Below are positions 26,482 to 34,165 of a DNA stretch of 64,000 nt, piece by piece. Within the stretch, counting starts at the first letter, position 1, and each line of letters opens with the position of its first letter. The notes beneath the pieces were generated by a model, which saw only the letters and a program-made list of their open reading frames with translations, made no database searches and had not been told where the DNA came from. The stretch covers positions 1,762,001 to 1,826,000 of the forward strand of contig NZ_CP150951.2 of NCBI RefSeq assembly GCF_038069655.2, written 5' to 3'. Source of the stretch: Yoonia sp. BS5-3 (GTDB lineage: Bacteria > Pseudomonadota > Alphaproteobacteria > Rhodobacterales > Rhodobacteraceae). A program made the translations under genes and the position numbers.

Positions 26482-27501
26482 CTACCACAATGATGTGCGC
26501 GAGAAGCGCTTGCTGATTGCGTTTGCGCTCATCACCAGGACGAATGCGACGACGGCGTTGAACAGGCCGGCTGCTGCGGCGAAATCGTATTGTCCGCTTT
26601 GCAGGCCCTGCCGATAGATGAAGGTGTTCACAACATCGGCCGTTTCATAGGTGGCAGGCTGATAGAGCACGATGATCATCTCAAACGACACTTCCAGCAT
26701 GTTCCCGATCCGGATGATCAGCATGATGATGATCGTCGGCAGGATAGACGGCAGCGTGATCTTCCACATCATCTGCCAGCGGCTGGCACCATCGACCACG
26801 GCGCTTTCATAAAGCGTCGGGGACACACCGGCGATCGCCGCAAGATAAACGATGGATTGGAAGCCCGCCTCTTGCCAGATGGTTGTCCCGATAAAGATCG
26901 GGCGGAACCATTCGGGCCGCGTCAGGAAGTAGATCGGGTCAGCCCCGAACCAGCCCAAGACGGTATTCACGATCCCCACCGAAGGCGAGAAGGTTGTGAT
27001 GACGATACCGGCGATGATCACAGATGAAATGAAGTGTGGCAGATACACGATGGTCTGTGCCGTCCTTTTGAAGGACTGGTTCAGCACTTCATTGAACATC
27101 AGTGCCAGCAGGATCGGCACCGGAAAGCCGATTAAGAGGCTGTAAAGACTGATGTAAATCGTGTTGCGTAAGGCGCGGAGGAACTGTTCGTTCCCGCCGG
27201 TCCAGAATGGATCGTCGGTGCCCAATGCGCTCCAATCAAATCCAAGCAGATTTTCAAAATGCTCAAGCCCGATCCACGGGCTGTTCGCGATGCCGCGAAA
27301 GATGCTGTAATCCTTGAACGCGATCTGAAGCCCGTACATGGGCTTGTAGAGGAATACGATCAGCCAAACGATGGTCGGCAGCAACATGGCGTAGAGCCGC
27401 CATTCGTTGCGCAGGTGGTCTTTGATCTTGGTCGCGCGGCTACGCTGCGCGAACTGCGATTTTGCGGGCGCGGTGCCGCTTTGGGTCTGCGCCATGGTCA
27501 T
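26482..27501 (-). CDS. Carbohydrate ABC importer permease (AlgM1-like)
   Basis: 339 residues with a longer cytoplasmic N-terminus (about 35 residues) before the first membrane segment at MLLPTIVWLIVFLYKPMYG. The EAA-type loop appears as YESAVVDGASRWQMMWKITLP near 230-250 (core VDGASRWQMMWKI). It matches the AlgM1/LplB-like permease class. The ATG at 27501 overlaps the ATPase stop (ATGA); a second ATG lies two codons in. It forms the membrane heterodimer with the following permease. Confidence 0.92.
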   Translation of the reverse strand: MTMAQTQSGTAPAKSQFAQRSRATKIKDHLRNEWRLYAMLLPTIVWLIVFLYKPMYGLQIAFKDYSIFRGIANSPWIGLEHFENLLGFDWSALGTDDPFWTGGNEQFLRALRNTIYISLYSLLIGFPVPILLALMFNEVLNQSFKRTAQTIVYLPHFISSVIIAGIVITTFSPSVGIVNTVLGWFGADPIYFLTRPEWFRPIFIGTTIWQEAGFQSIVYLAAIAGVSPTLYESAVVDGASRWQMMWKITLPSILPTIIIMLIIRIGNMLEVSFEMIIVLYQPATYETADVVNTFIYRQGLQSGQYDFAAAAGLFNAVVAFVLVMSANAISKRFSRTSLW

Positions 27502-28601
27502 GCTGCGCGCGTCTGCCCGGAAAGGGCGACCCCTGTGTCGGCGTCAAAGACTTTGATCAGGTCAGGCGCTGCCGTGAAACCGTTCACCGCATTCAGCATT
27601 TCCATATTACCCAGCGTTTCCGTACGGATGACGAATGGCTCGCCGCCAATGGACACGTGCAGCAGCGCCTCGGAGCCGAGTGTTTCCACCAGATCCAATT
27701 CGCATGACACAGAACCCGGTGCGGGCTCGGTCAGGATTTGCGCGTATTCCGGGCGAATGCCGACAATCACCGGACGCCCGACGGCGTTTTGCAAGCCGGG
27801 CAGCGCAGGCAAAGCCAAGCGGCCGCCAGAAAACTCGGCCACCGGACCGTCTGCGCCACTTGCGATTGTAGCTTTGATCTGGTTCATCGGCGGCGCACCA
27901 AGGAAGCCAGCAACAAACGCGTTGGCCGGGTTCAGGAACAGTTCCATCGGCGTGCCGATCTGTTCAATGCGCCCGTCATTCATCACTACGATCCGGTCGG
28001 CCAAGGTCATCGCCTCAACCTGGTCATGGGTCACATAGATGCTGGTCGCGCCAAGCCGTTTATGTAGTCTTTTGATCTCTGCACGCATTTGAGTACGCAG
28101 TTTCGCGTCCAAATTTGACAGCGGCTCATCAAATAGAAATACTTTTGGACGCCGAACAATGGCGCGGCCCATCGCAACCCGCTGGCGCTGACCGCCGGAC
28201 AAATCTGCGGGACGACGCTCCATGTAGTCGGTCAGACCAAGGATGTTACCAACTTCTTCGATGGAGGATGCGATTGTATCAGCGCCCTCTTTGCGAATCC
28301 GCAGACCAAAGGCGATGTTATCGGCGACGTTGAGGTGTGGATAAAGCGCATAGTTCTGAAACACCATCGCAACATCACGGTCTTTCGGAGCGACGCGGTT
28401 CATCACGCGCCCATCGATGGTCAGTTGACCGTCCGAAATTTCTTCCAGCCCGGCGATCATTCGCAGGGTCGTGGATTTGCCGCAGCCCGAAGGCCCGACC
28501 AATACGACGAATTCTTTTTCTTCGACCTTAAGATCGATTCCATGAACGACTTGCAACGCCCCATAGGCCTTGACGATGCTTTCCAACTCTACGCCAGACA
28601 T
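27498..28601 (-). CDS. Carbohydrate ABC importer ATPase (AlgS/UgpC/MsmX-like)
   Basis: 367 residues. Walker A GPSGCGKSTT is near 38-47, the signature LSGGQRQRVAMGRAIVRRP near 134-152, the Walker B region VFLFDEPLSNLDAKLR near 154-169, and a C-terminal OB-like regulatory domain follows from about 240. This matches sugar-importer ATPases such as AlgS (363 residues). It is the first gene of the minus-strand run that continues through both permeases, the binding protein, lyase, SDR and exporter. Two palindromes that may bind the GntR regulator lie 77-112 nt upstream of its start. Confidence 0.92.
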   Translation of the reverse strand: MSGVELESIVKAYGALQVVHGIDLKVEEKEFVVLVGPSGCGKSTTLRMIAGLEEISDGQLTIDGRVMNRVAPKDRDVAMVFQNYALYPHLNVADNIAFGLRIRKEGADTIASSIEEVGNILGLTDYMERRPADLSGGQRQRVAMGRAIVRRPKVFLFDEPLSNLDAKLRTQMRAEIKRLHKRLGATSIYVTHDQVEAMTLADRIVVMNDGRIEQIGTPMELFLNPANAFVAGFLGAPPMNQIKATIASGADGPVAEFSGGRLALPALPGLQNAVGRPVIVGIRPEYAQILTEPAPGSVSCELDLVETLGSEALLHVSIGGEPFVIRTETLGNMEMLNAVNGFTAAPDLIKVFDADTGVALSGQTRAA

Positions 28602-28677
28602 GGTTCCTCCCCTGATGCGCTTTTGCGCGGTCCCACTATTTTCATGCCCGACCGTTTGAGATTCGCCGGATTTCCAG

Positions 28678-28689
28678 CTGGTATACCAG
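28678..28689. promoter_or_regulatory. Putative GntR operator upstream of the importer operon
   Basis: CTGGTATACCAG is a perfect 12-bp palindrome. Its halves, CTGGTAT and ATACCAG, recur in the kdgK/kdgF control region. The core TGGTATACCA is of the form bound by FadR-subfamily GntR regulators such as UxuR/ExuR (family knowledge). It is 77-88 nt upstream of the ATPase start. Confidence 0.75.
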
Positions 28690-28701
28690 TGGGCTAACTA
28701 G

Positions 28702-28713
28702 AATACTAGTATT
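28702..28713. promoter_or_regulatory. Second palindrome next to the GntR operator
   Basis: AATACTAGTATT is a perfect 12-bp palindrome centred about 24 bp (roughly two helical turns) from the centre of CTGGTATACCAG. It could be a second, weaker site for the same dimeric regulator on the same DNA face. It may also overlap promoter elements. Confidence 0.5.
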
Positions 28714-28943
28714 GATTTAATCCTAGTAATCGTTTCAAATAGGTCGAACAATACAAAGGGTTAATAAGATGATCGCGGACATTCACACGGTAAAGGTTGC
28801 AGTGTCTGCTATGTCGAAATCCCATGACGTGCATTATTGCTGCGGCAATGCCGCAAAGCGGGGTGATGTGCCGTTGTTGCCCGTCAAAAACTGGAATTTT
28901 TCAGTAAGAGCGACTATTTACCCGCAACTACGGAGAAGAAGAC

Positions 28944-29627
28944 ATGCCTAACATGACCCAGACGCGGGACCGTCGTACAAGCGTGGATGTTGTATTTGAC
29001 CACCTGTATGATGAAATCTCATCGTTGAAATTATTGCCTGGCGACAAGATTTCAGAGGCGGATATTGCCGCGCAATTTGGTGTGTCGCGTCAGCCGGTCC
29101 GCGATGCGTTCAGCCGCCTTGAAAACCTTGATCTTCTGCTGATCCGCCCGCAACGCGCGACCGAGGTAAAACGCTTTTCATCCCGCGAAATCACCAAATC
29201 CCGCTTTGTGCGGGCCGCTGTCGAATCTGAGGTCCTGCGCCGCGCCGCCAAAGAATGCGACCCGATCGGTGCCGCCCAATTGGATGCCGCGCTCACGCTG
29301 CAAGCTGCGACAGTGGCTGCTGGCGACTATGATAAATTCGGCGCGCAGGACTATGCATTTCACCAGACCCTTTGTGAGATTGCCAAGGCAGAATTTGCCT
29401 TTGAGGTGATCCAACAGGAAAAAGCGCGTGTTGATCGTCTGTGTGTTTTGAGCCTGTCAAAAGAAAACCGCATGACCCAATTGTTGAAAGATCATGAAAC
29501 GATTGCGGCACGTGTGAAAGAGCATGATGCAGAGGGTGCTGTCGCCGCCGGTATGCAGCATTTGTCGCGTTTGGATGACACAATCACGGCGATCTCAAAC
29601 GCTAACGAGGATTATTTCGACCCTTAG
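28944..29627 (+). CDS. GntR-family (FadR subfamily) transcriptional regulator
   Basis: 227 residues. The N-terminal winged helix (about 12-75) shows LKLLPGDKISEADIAAQFGVSRQPVRDAFSRLE (core SEADIAAQFGVSRQPVRDA), the typical GntR recognition text. The C-terminal all-helical FCD effector domain (about 85-215) carries metal-ligand-type histidines in the AQDYAFHQTLC and MQHLSRLD regions. GGAG lies about 9 nt before the ATG. It is divergent from the importer operon, with palindromes between, so it probably represses the uronate genes and is released by a uronate intermediate. The effector is not known. Confidence 0.9.
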   Translation: MPNMTQTRDRRTSVDVVFDHLYDEISSLKLLPGDKISEADIAAQFGVSRQPVRDAFSRLENLDLLLIRPQRATEVKRFSSREITKSRFVRAAVESEVLRRAAKECDPIGAAQLDAALTLQAATVAAGDYDKFGAQDYAFHQTLCEIAKAEFAFEVIQQEKARVDRLCVLSLSKENRMTQLLKDHETIAARVKEHDAEGAVAAGMQHLSRLDDTITAISNANEDYFDP

Positions 29628-29629
29628 GA

Positions 29630-31039
29630 TCAGTCGTCAAGCACCTGTGAATTTTTCCAATCCCCTTTGAGAAGGCGCAGATGGAAGGGCGGAAATTTGA
29701 ACAGCTCTTCCACAAGCACGAGCGCAAAAACCCAAGCGACGTGCAGGTCAAGATAGAGAACGAAAAACGCGGTCAACGGGACTTTGCACAGCCATTGCCC
29801 GGCGATGAAGATGTTCATGACCCGGACTGTGTCACCCGATGCCCGCAAGGTCTGCCCGCAAATCGCGTTTGATCCTTTGGGAAAGGGCAGGATCAGCAGG
29901 ATCGGTAGAAACGTGAACAACGCGGCAACCGTTTCAGGCTGCAGATTGTCATAAATCCGCTCTGACATCAGGCAGATCGCCAGATAGGACAGTGCGACTA
30001 ATCCGGCTGCCACAAACGCCCCGCGCCATGCCCGCGATAAGAACGCATCCAGTGCAGGCTCTGCTGTGCCTTTTCCCAAAAGCTGCGCCATGGCGATCCC
30101 CGTGGCTTGCGCCCAGGCCATACCAAAGGTTCCCGCCGTTTGTACCCAGGGCAGGATCAACGCCAGCGCCGCAAACTCAAAGACGCTCATCTTGGCATAG
30201 ATCAACATGCAGACTTGGTTGCCGAAGGTCACGCTAATGAAGGTGCCTGCAATGGGCACTGAAAAGACCCAATGGCGGCGCAGTGCCGCGCCAAATGTCG
30301 GCTTTGACCAGCCGGTGGCCTGCAGAGTATGCCGATCCGTGCGCCAAAACCGAGCGGCCAGAAAAATCATCCGCGTTGCCGAGGCCGCCGCGCTGCCCCA
30401 TGCCGCACCGACCAGTCCAAGCTCTGGGAAACCATAAAGCCCGTAGATCAGCGCGATGCTGAGCCCAATATTGATCGGGACGGCGATGAGGAAACCAAAA
30501 AAGGTGATTTTGGTGCGACCGCAGCCATTGAAGTGCCCTTCAAAGCATTGCGCAACGGCCTCAAACAATACGACCAACAAAAACACATATAGATATGACG
30601 TCCCCTGGGCTGCGATTTCCGGGGTGTGCGCGAATGTGTCGATGATCTGCGATCCGAAAAACAGCACTAGCATGATGCCGATCGCGGTGGCGGCCACATT
30701 GATCAGCAATCCACATAGAAAGCTGGTTTTCAGGGCCGTCGGCCCTGTCGCACCAAAAGCCTGCGCGATGCGGATTTGCGTTGCATTCGAAAACGCCAGC
30801 AGGACGCCCAGCAGCAGCCCAGCCACCGCGCCAGCAAGGCCCATAGCCGCCAATGCGGGTTCACCCAAGGGCGAGACAAGGTAGAAATCGATGACAATGA
30901 TGCCGTGCAGCATCACGGCTTTCAGACCAAGCGGCCAAGCTAAACCAAACAACCCCCAGGATGTTGGCGTATCATGTTCATGATCGGTTTTTTGCACGGT
31001 CTCGGTCTGAGATTGACAGGTTGCTCGAAGCTCTGACAC
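29630..31039 (-). CDS. MATE-family multidrug/toxin efflux transporter
   Basis: A 469-residue inner-membrane protein with about twelve hydrophobic segments in two similar halves, starting at SWGLFGLAWPLGLKAVM after a polar N-terminus of about 27 residues. The second half begins near AALRRHWVFSVPIAGTFISV. MATE proteins export cationic compounds using sodium or proton gradients; the substrate here cannot be inferred. Its stop lies 2 nt from the stop of the convergent gntR gene. No terminator is seen between them, so the two transcripts may overlap. Confidence 0.88.
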   Translation of the reverse strand: MSELRATCQSQTETVQKTDHEHDTPTSWGLFGLAWPLGLKAVMLHGIIVIDFYLVSPLGEPALAAMGLAGAVAGLLLGVLLAFSNATQIRIAQAFGATGPTALKTSFLCGLLINVAATAIGIMLVLFFGSQIIDTFAHTPEIAAQGTSYLYVFLLVVLFEAVAQCFEGHFNGCGRTKITFFGFLIAVPINIGLSIALIYGLYGFPELGLVGAAWGSAAASATRMIFLAARFWRTDRHTLQATGWSKPTFGAALRRHWVFSVPIAGTFISVTFGNQVCMLIYAKMSVFEFAALALILPWVQTAGTFGMAWAQATGIAMAQLLGKGTAEPALDAFLSRAWRGAFVAAGLVALSYLAICLMSERIYDNLQPETVAALFTFLPILLILPFPKGSNAICGQTLRASGDTVRVMNIFIAGQWLCKVPLTAFFVLYLDLHVAWVFALVLVEELFKFPPFHLRLLKGDWKNSQVLDD

Positions 31040-31085
31040 CTAGAAGCTGCAACCGCCGGGTGCAATGCTGTAAGTTAACCCGAGG

Positions 31086-31847
31086 TCAAAACATCAGGCA
31101 ATCCGGTCCGGGTGGCAATGGCTCTGCCCCGGCTGGCAGTGTGGCTTGATAGTCAAATGAGGCAATCGAGGCGCCGCCGTCAAACGCAATGAATACTTGG
31201 TTAGAACCCGGACGGATTGCGATGCCCTCTGGGTCTTGGCCGTAAGGCAGCAGGGATGTCGTCCCGAGCAATACGCCTTCTGCATCGAATTCATACAGCG
31301 AATTGGTGCCCTCCCAATCATCCACGATGAGCAGATGGCCTGTACGCGGGTCGCGCGCGATGCCTTGCGCCTCGGTCAGCGGCGGGTTGAGATCGCGCGT
31401 ATTGATTTGCCGTTGAACGGTGCCGTCAGGATTGATCCACGTCATGCGTTCGGGATCATCTTCGACCATGATAATCGTGCCGTCATCATCAATGGTCAGA
31501 CCTTCGGTATCGGCAAAGCCGACGCCAGATTGAAAAGGTCCCGCGAGAGGTTCACCATTTTTGGTGACCCGCTGAAAGCCGCCAAACCCGTCAGCAACCA
31601 GCAGGTTATTTCCTTCCAGTGTCACGGCCTTGATCCGGCTCAGGTCGCTGCCAAATCGGCGTAGTTCGCCCCCTTGCAGATTTACCAGAATGATCTCTGG
31701 TCCTTCATTGGCGATCCACAAACCGCAAAATGCAGGATCATAATCCAGACTGGCCGGCCGGTTGAGATCATAGCTTGTTTGATAGGTCAGTTCGAGCGCG
31801 GCAGCAGGTGCCCCAATCAATCCCAGGAATATGATGGCCAGTCGCAT
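31086..31847 (-). CDS. Secreted SMP-30/NHL-like beta-propeller protein
   Basis: 253 residues. The signal peptide MRLAIIFLGLIGAPAAA is followed by repeated short beta units: YDPAFCGLWIANEG, GNNLLVADGFGGF, GLTIDDDGTIIMVEDD, GIARDPRTGHLLIVDDWEG, GIAIRPGSNQVFIAFDGG. Such WD/NHL-like propellers bind sugars, lactones or proteins in the periplasm. The ATG at 31847 is preferred over 31853 because AAGGAGG is spaced correctly only for it. It is divergent from the SDR-photolyase pair. The molecular role is unknown. Confidence 0.75.
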   Translation of the reverse strand: MRLAIIFLGLIGAPAAALELTYQTSYDLNRPASLDYDPAFCGLWIANEGPEIILVNLQGGELRRFGSDLSRIKAVTLEGNNLLVADGFGGFQRVTKNGEPLAGPFQSGVGFADTEGLTIDDDGTIIMVEDDPERMTWINPDGTVQRQINTRDLNPPLTEAQGIARDPRTGHLLIVDDWEGTNSLYEFDAEGVLLGTTSLLPYGQDPEGIAIRPGSNQVFIAFDGGASIASFDYQATLPAGAEPLPPGPDCLMF

Positions 31848-31909
31848 TGTCATCCTCCTTGTTCATTTCAAACGTGGCGCTAACTGAGACAAAGTCAAAG
31901 GAGAATTGC

Positions 31910-32572
31910 ATGCGTGCTTTGGTGATCGGCGCAACTGGCGGGATCGGTTCAGCGATCTGTAACGTGCTGGAGCAGGACAAGTGGAACGTCACGACGTTGT
32001 CGCGGTCTGTCGATGGTTTCGACGTTGGTAATGCTGCATCTGTTGATCGTTCGTTAGATTTGCTGACCGAACCGTTCGATTTAATCTTTGTCGCCTTGGG
32101 CATTCTGGCGCCTCTGTGGGGGGCGCCTGAAAAGAACCTTGCCGGGATCAAGGCCGATGACATGGCCCGCGTGCTGTCCGTCAATACGATTGGCCCTGCA
32201 CTGATCTTGCGGCACGCGGCGCGTTTGCTGCCACGGGATCGACCTTGTGCCATCGGTATCTTGTCGGCGCGCGTCGGGTCGATCGGCGACAATAGCTTGG
32301 GTGGGTGGCACTCTTATCGGGCCTCAAAGGCGGCGCTGAACCAGATTATCCGTGGTGCCGCAATTGAATTGTCGCGCACGCATGCGCAATCGGTCTGCGC
32401 GGCCTTGCATCCCGGAACAGTCGAGACGTCCTTTACTGCCAATTACGCGGGCAGGCACCCCATGGTGCCACCGCAGGACGCGGCCAGAAACCTGTTATCC
32501 GTTCTGCATGATCTGACCCCCGCACAGTCTGGCGGCTTTTATGACTATGCCGGGCAGGAAATCGCCTGGTGA
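31910..32572 (+). CDS. Short-chain dehydrogenase (CsgA-like)
   Basis: 220 residues. The start ATG at 31910 follows AAAGGAGA; the frame is open upstream but without a site. The coenzyme motif is VIGATGGIGSAI near 5-16 and the active-site YRASKAALNQ near 142-151. The protein resembles the short CsgA-type SDRs often found beside photolyase genes in marine alphaproteobacteria (recollection). Its stop overlaps the photolyase GTG start (GTGA), so the two are co-translated. The substrate is unknown. Confidence 0.85.
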   Translation: MRALVIGATGGIGSAICNVLEQDKWNVTTLSRSVDGFDVGNAASVDRSLDLLTEPFDLIFVALGILAPLWGAPEKNLAGIKADDMARVLSVNTIGPALILRHAARLLPRDRPCAIGILSARVGSIGDNSLGGWHSYRASKAALNQIIRGAAIELSRTHAQSVCAALHPGTVETSFTANYAGRHPMVPPQDAARNLLSVLHDLTPAQSGGFYDYAGQEIAW

Positions 32573-34083
32573 GGTTGGTGTTGGTCCTTGGTGATCAATT
32601 GTCACCAAACCTGTCGGCGTTGCGCAAGACAGACAAAGCCAAGGACATGATCGTGATGGCCGAGGTCATGGCAGAGGCGTCCTATGTGCCGCATCACCCC
32701 AAAAAGATCGCGTTTTGCCTGACAGCCATGCGCAAGTTTGCAGATCAACTGCGCCAAGACGGCTGGCAGGTTGCCTATTCGCGTTTGGACGACCCGGATA
32801 ATACCGGATCAATTACGGGTGAATTGATCCGGCGCGCAGCGGAAACGAACGCCAAAGGCGTTGTTTACACCGAACCGGGCGAGTGGCGTTTGATCAACGC
32901 TTTGGCAGATATGCCTTTGCGATCCCATTGTTTGCCAGATGACCGCTTTATCGCCTCACATGCTGAGTTTGATGATTGGGCCAAAGACCGCAAACAGTTG
33001 CGGATGGAGTATTTCTACCGCGATATGCGCCGCAAGACCGGTTTGCTGATGGACGGCGACAAACCGGAAGGGGGCAAATGGAACTATGACCATGACAACC
33101 GCAAACCAGCGCCTGATCAAATCAACTACGCTGGCCCCTTGCGATTTCCCTCTGATAACGATGTCCTGGACTTGGTCGAAGCCCGCTTTGCCCAGAACTT
33201 TGGCGATCTACGCCCCTTCTGGTTCGCCACAGATGCGGCGCAGGCCCAAGAACAACTGACCCATTGGCTTGATGGCGGACTACCGGAATTCGGCGATTTC
33301 CAAGACGCCATGCTGAATGATCACCAGTTTCTTTTTCATTCGCTTATCAGCTTTTATCTGAATGCGGGTCTTCTTGATCCGTTGGATGTCTGCAAACAGG
33401 CCGAAGCTGCCTATCGCGCGGGACATGCGCCACTGAATGCGGTTGAAGGGTTCATTCGCCAAATCATCGGGTGGCGCGAATATGTCAGAGGCATCTATTT
33501 CCGCGAAGGGCCTGATTATACCCGGCGCAATGCGCTGGACCATGATCGGTCGTTGCCTGCGATGTATTGGGGCGGTGAGACCCGTATGAACTGCATGGCT
33601 AAATCCGTCGGGCAAACACAGTCTGAGGCCTATGCCCATCATATTCAGCGCCTGATGGTGACGGGCAATTTCGCGCTTTTGGCTGGAATAGATCCGGGCG
33701 AAGTGCACGCGTGGTATCTGGCCGTTTACGCAGATGCTTATGAATGGGTTGAAGCGCCGAATGTCATCGGGATGAGCCAATATGCCGATGATGGGATCAT
33801 CGCATCCAAGCCTTACATCTCATCCGGTAACTACATTCACAAAATGTCGGATTACTGCGGGTCCTGCGATTACCGCGTGCAGGATAAAACAGGGCCCGAT
33901 GCGTGTCCGTTTAACCTGCTATACTGGCATTTTTTGGATCGTCATCGCGACCGATTTACCGGCAACCCCAGAATGGGAAATATGTATCGGGTTTGGGATC
34001 GGATGGATGAGGCCCGCCGCACGCGTGTTCTTTCCGAAGCTGGCAAATGGCTAGCGCGGCTGGACGCAGGCGAGGTCGTTTAG
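32569..34083 (+). CDS. Iron-sulfur photolyase/cryptochrome of the PhrB/CryB (FeS-BCP) type
   Basis: 504 residues. The N-terminal Rossmann domain starts RLVLVLGDQL and the FAD-binding helical domain occupies the C-terminal part. Four cysteines at 342, 430, 433 and 446 match the 4Fe-4S ligands that I recall for Agrobacterium PhrB (350, 438, 441, 454) with a constant offset of 8; His357-His358 correspond to the active-site His pair 365-366. PhrB repairs (6-4) photoproducts with blue light; the Rhodobacter relative CryB also affects photosynthesis gene expression. It starts with GTG overlapping the SDR stop. A bidirectional terminator follows. Confidence 0.93.
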   Translation: MRLVLVLGDQLSPNLSALRKTDKAKDMIVMAEVMAEASYVPHHPKKIAFCLTAMRKFADQLRQDGWQVAYSRLDDPDNTGSITGELIRRAAETNAKGVVYTEPGEWRLINALADMPLRSHCLPDDRFIASHAEFDDWAKDRKQLRMEYFYRDMRRKTGLLMDGDKPEGGKWNYDHDNRKPAPDQINYAGPLRFPSDNDVLDLVEARFAQNFGDLRPFWFATDAAQAQEQLTHWLDGGLPEFGDFQDAMLNDHQFLFHSLISFYLNAGLLDPLDVCKQAEAAYRAGHAPLNAVEGFIRQIIGWREYVRGIYFREGPDYTRRNALDHDRSLPAMYWGGETRMNCMAKSVGQTQSEAYAHHIQRLMVTGNFALLAGIDPGEVHAWYLAVYADAYEWVEAPNVIGMSQYADDGIIASKPYISSGNYIHKMSDYCGSCDYRVQDKTGPDACPFNLLYWHFLDRHRDRFTGNPRMGNMYRVWDRMDEARRTRVLSEAGKWLARLDAGEVV

Positions 34084-34115
34084 AGCGCGTGCTGCAACAT
34101 CACGATGGTTCAAAA

Positions 34116-34146
34116 GCAAAACGGTCCCGAAAAGGGACCGCTTTTA
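34116..34146. terminator. Bidirectional intrinsic terminator
   Basis: CGGTCCC (34122-34128), loop GAAAA, GGGACCG (34134-34140). The stem is followed by CTTTTAG on the plus strand and by TTTTGCTTTT on the minus strand. It lies between the convergent photolyase and MORN-protein genes and can end both transcripts. Confidence 0.85.
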
Positions 34147-34165
34147 GACAAAATCTTCAATCAGA

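Larger units (their letters stand above)
28602..28943. other. Control region between the importer operon and gntR
   Basis: 342 nt between divergent genes. The part nearest the importer ATPase holds the palindromes at 28678-28689 and 28702-28713 in AT-rich DNA, a likely site of the importer promoter. The rest should hold the gntR promoter, but I cannot assign boxes with confidence. A 60-codon open frame at 28769-28951 overlaps the gntR start in another frame and has no convincing support. Confidence 0.5.

Noticed and set aside
28769..28951. 60-codon open frame upstream of gntR
   Set aside because: It overlaps the gntR start in another frame, has no family likeness, and would occupy a control region with operators.
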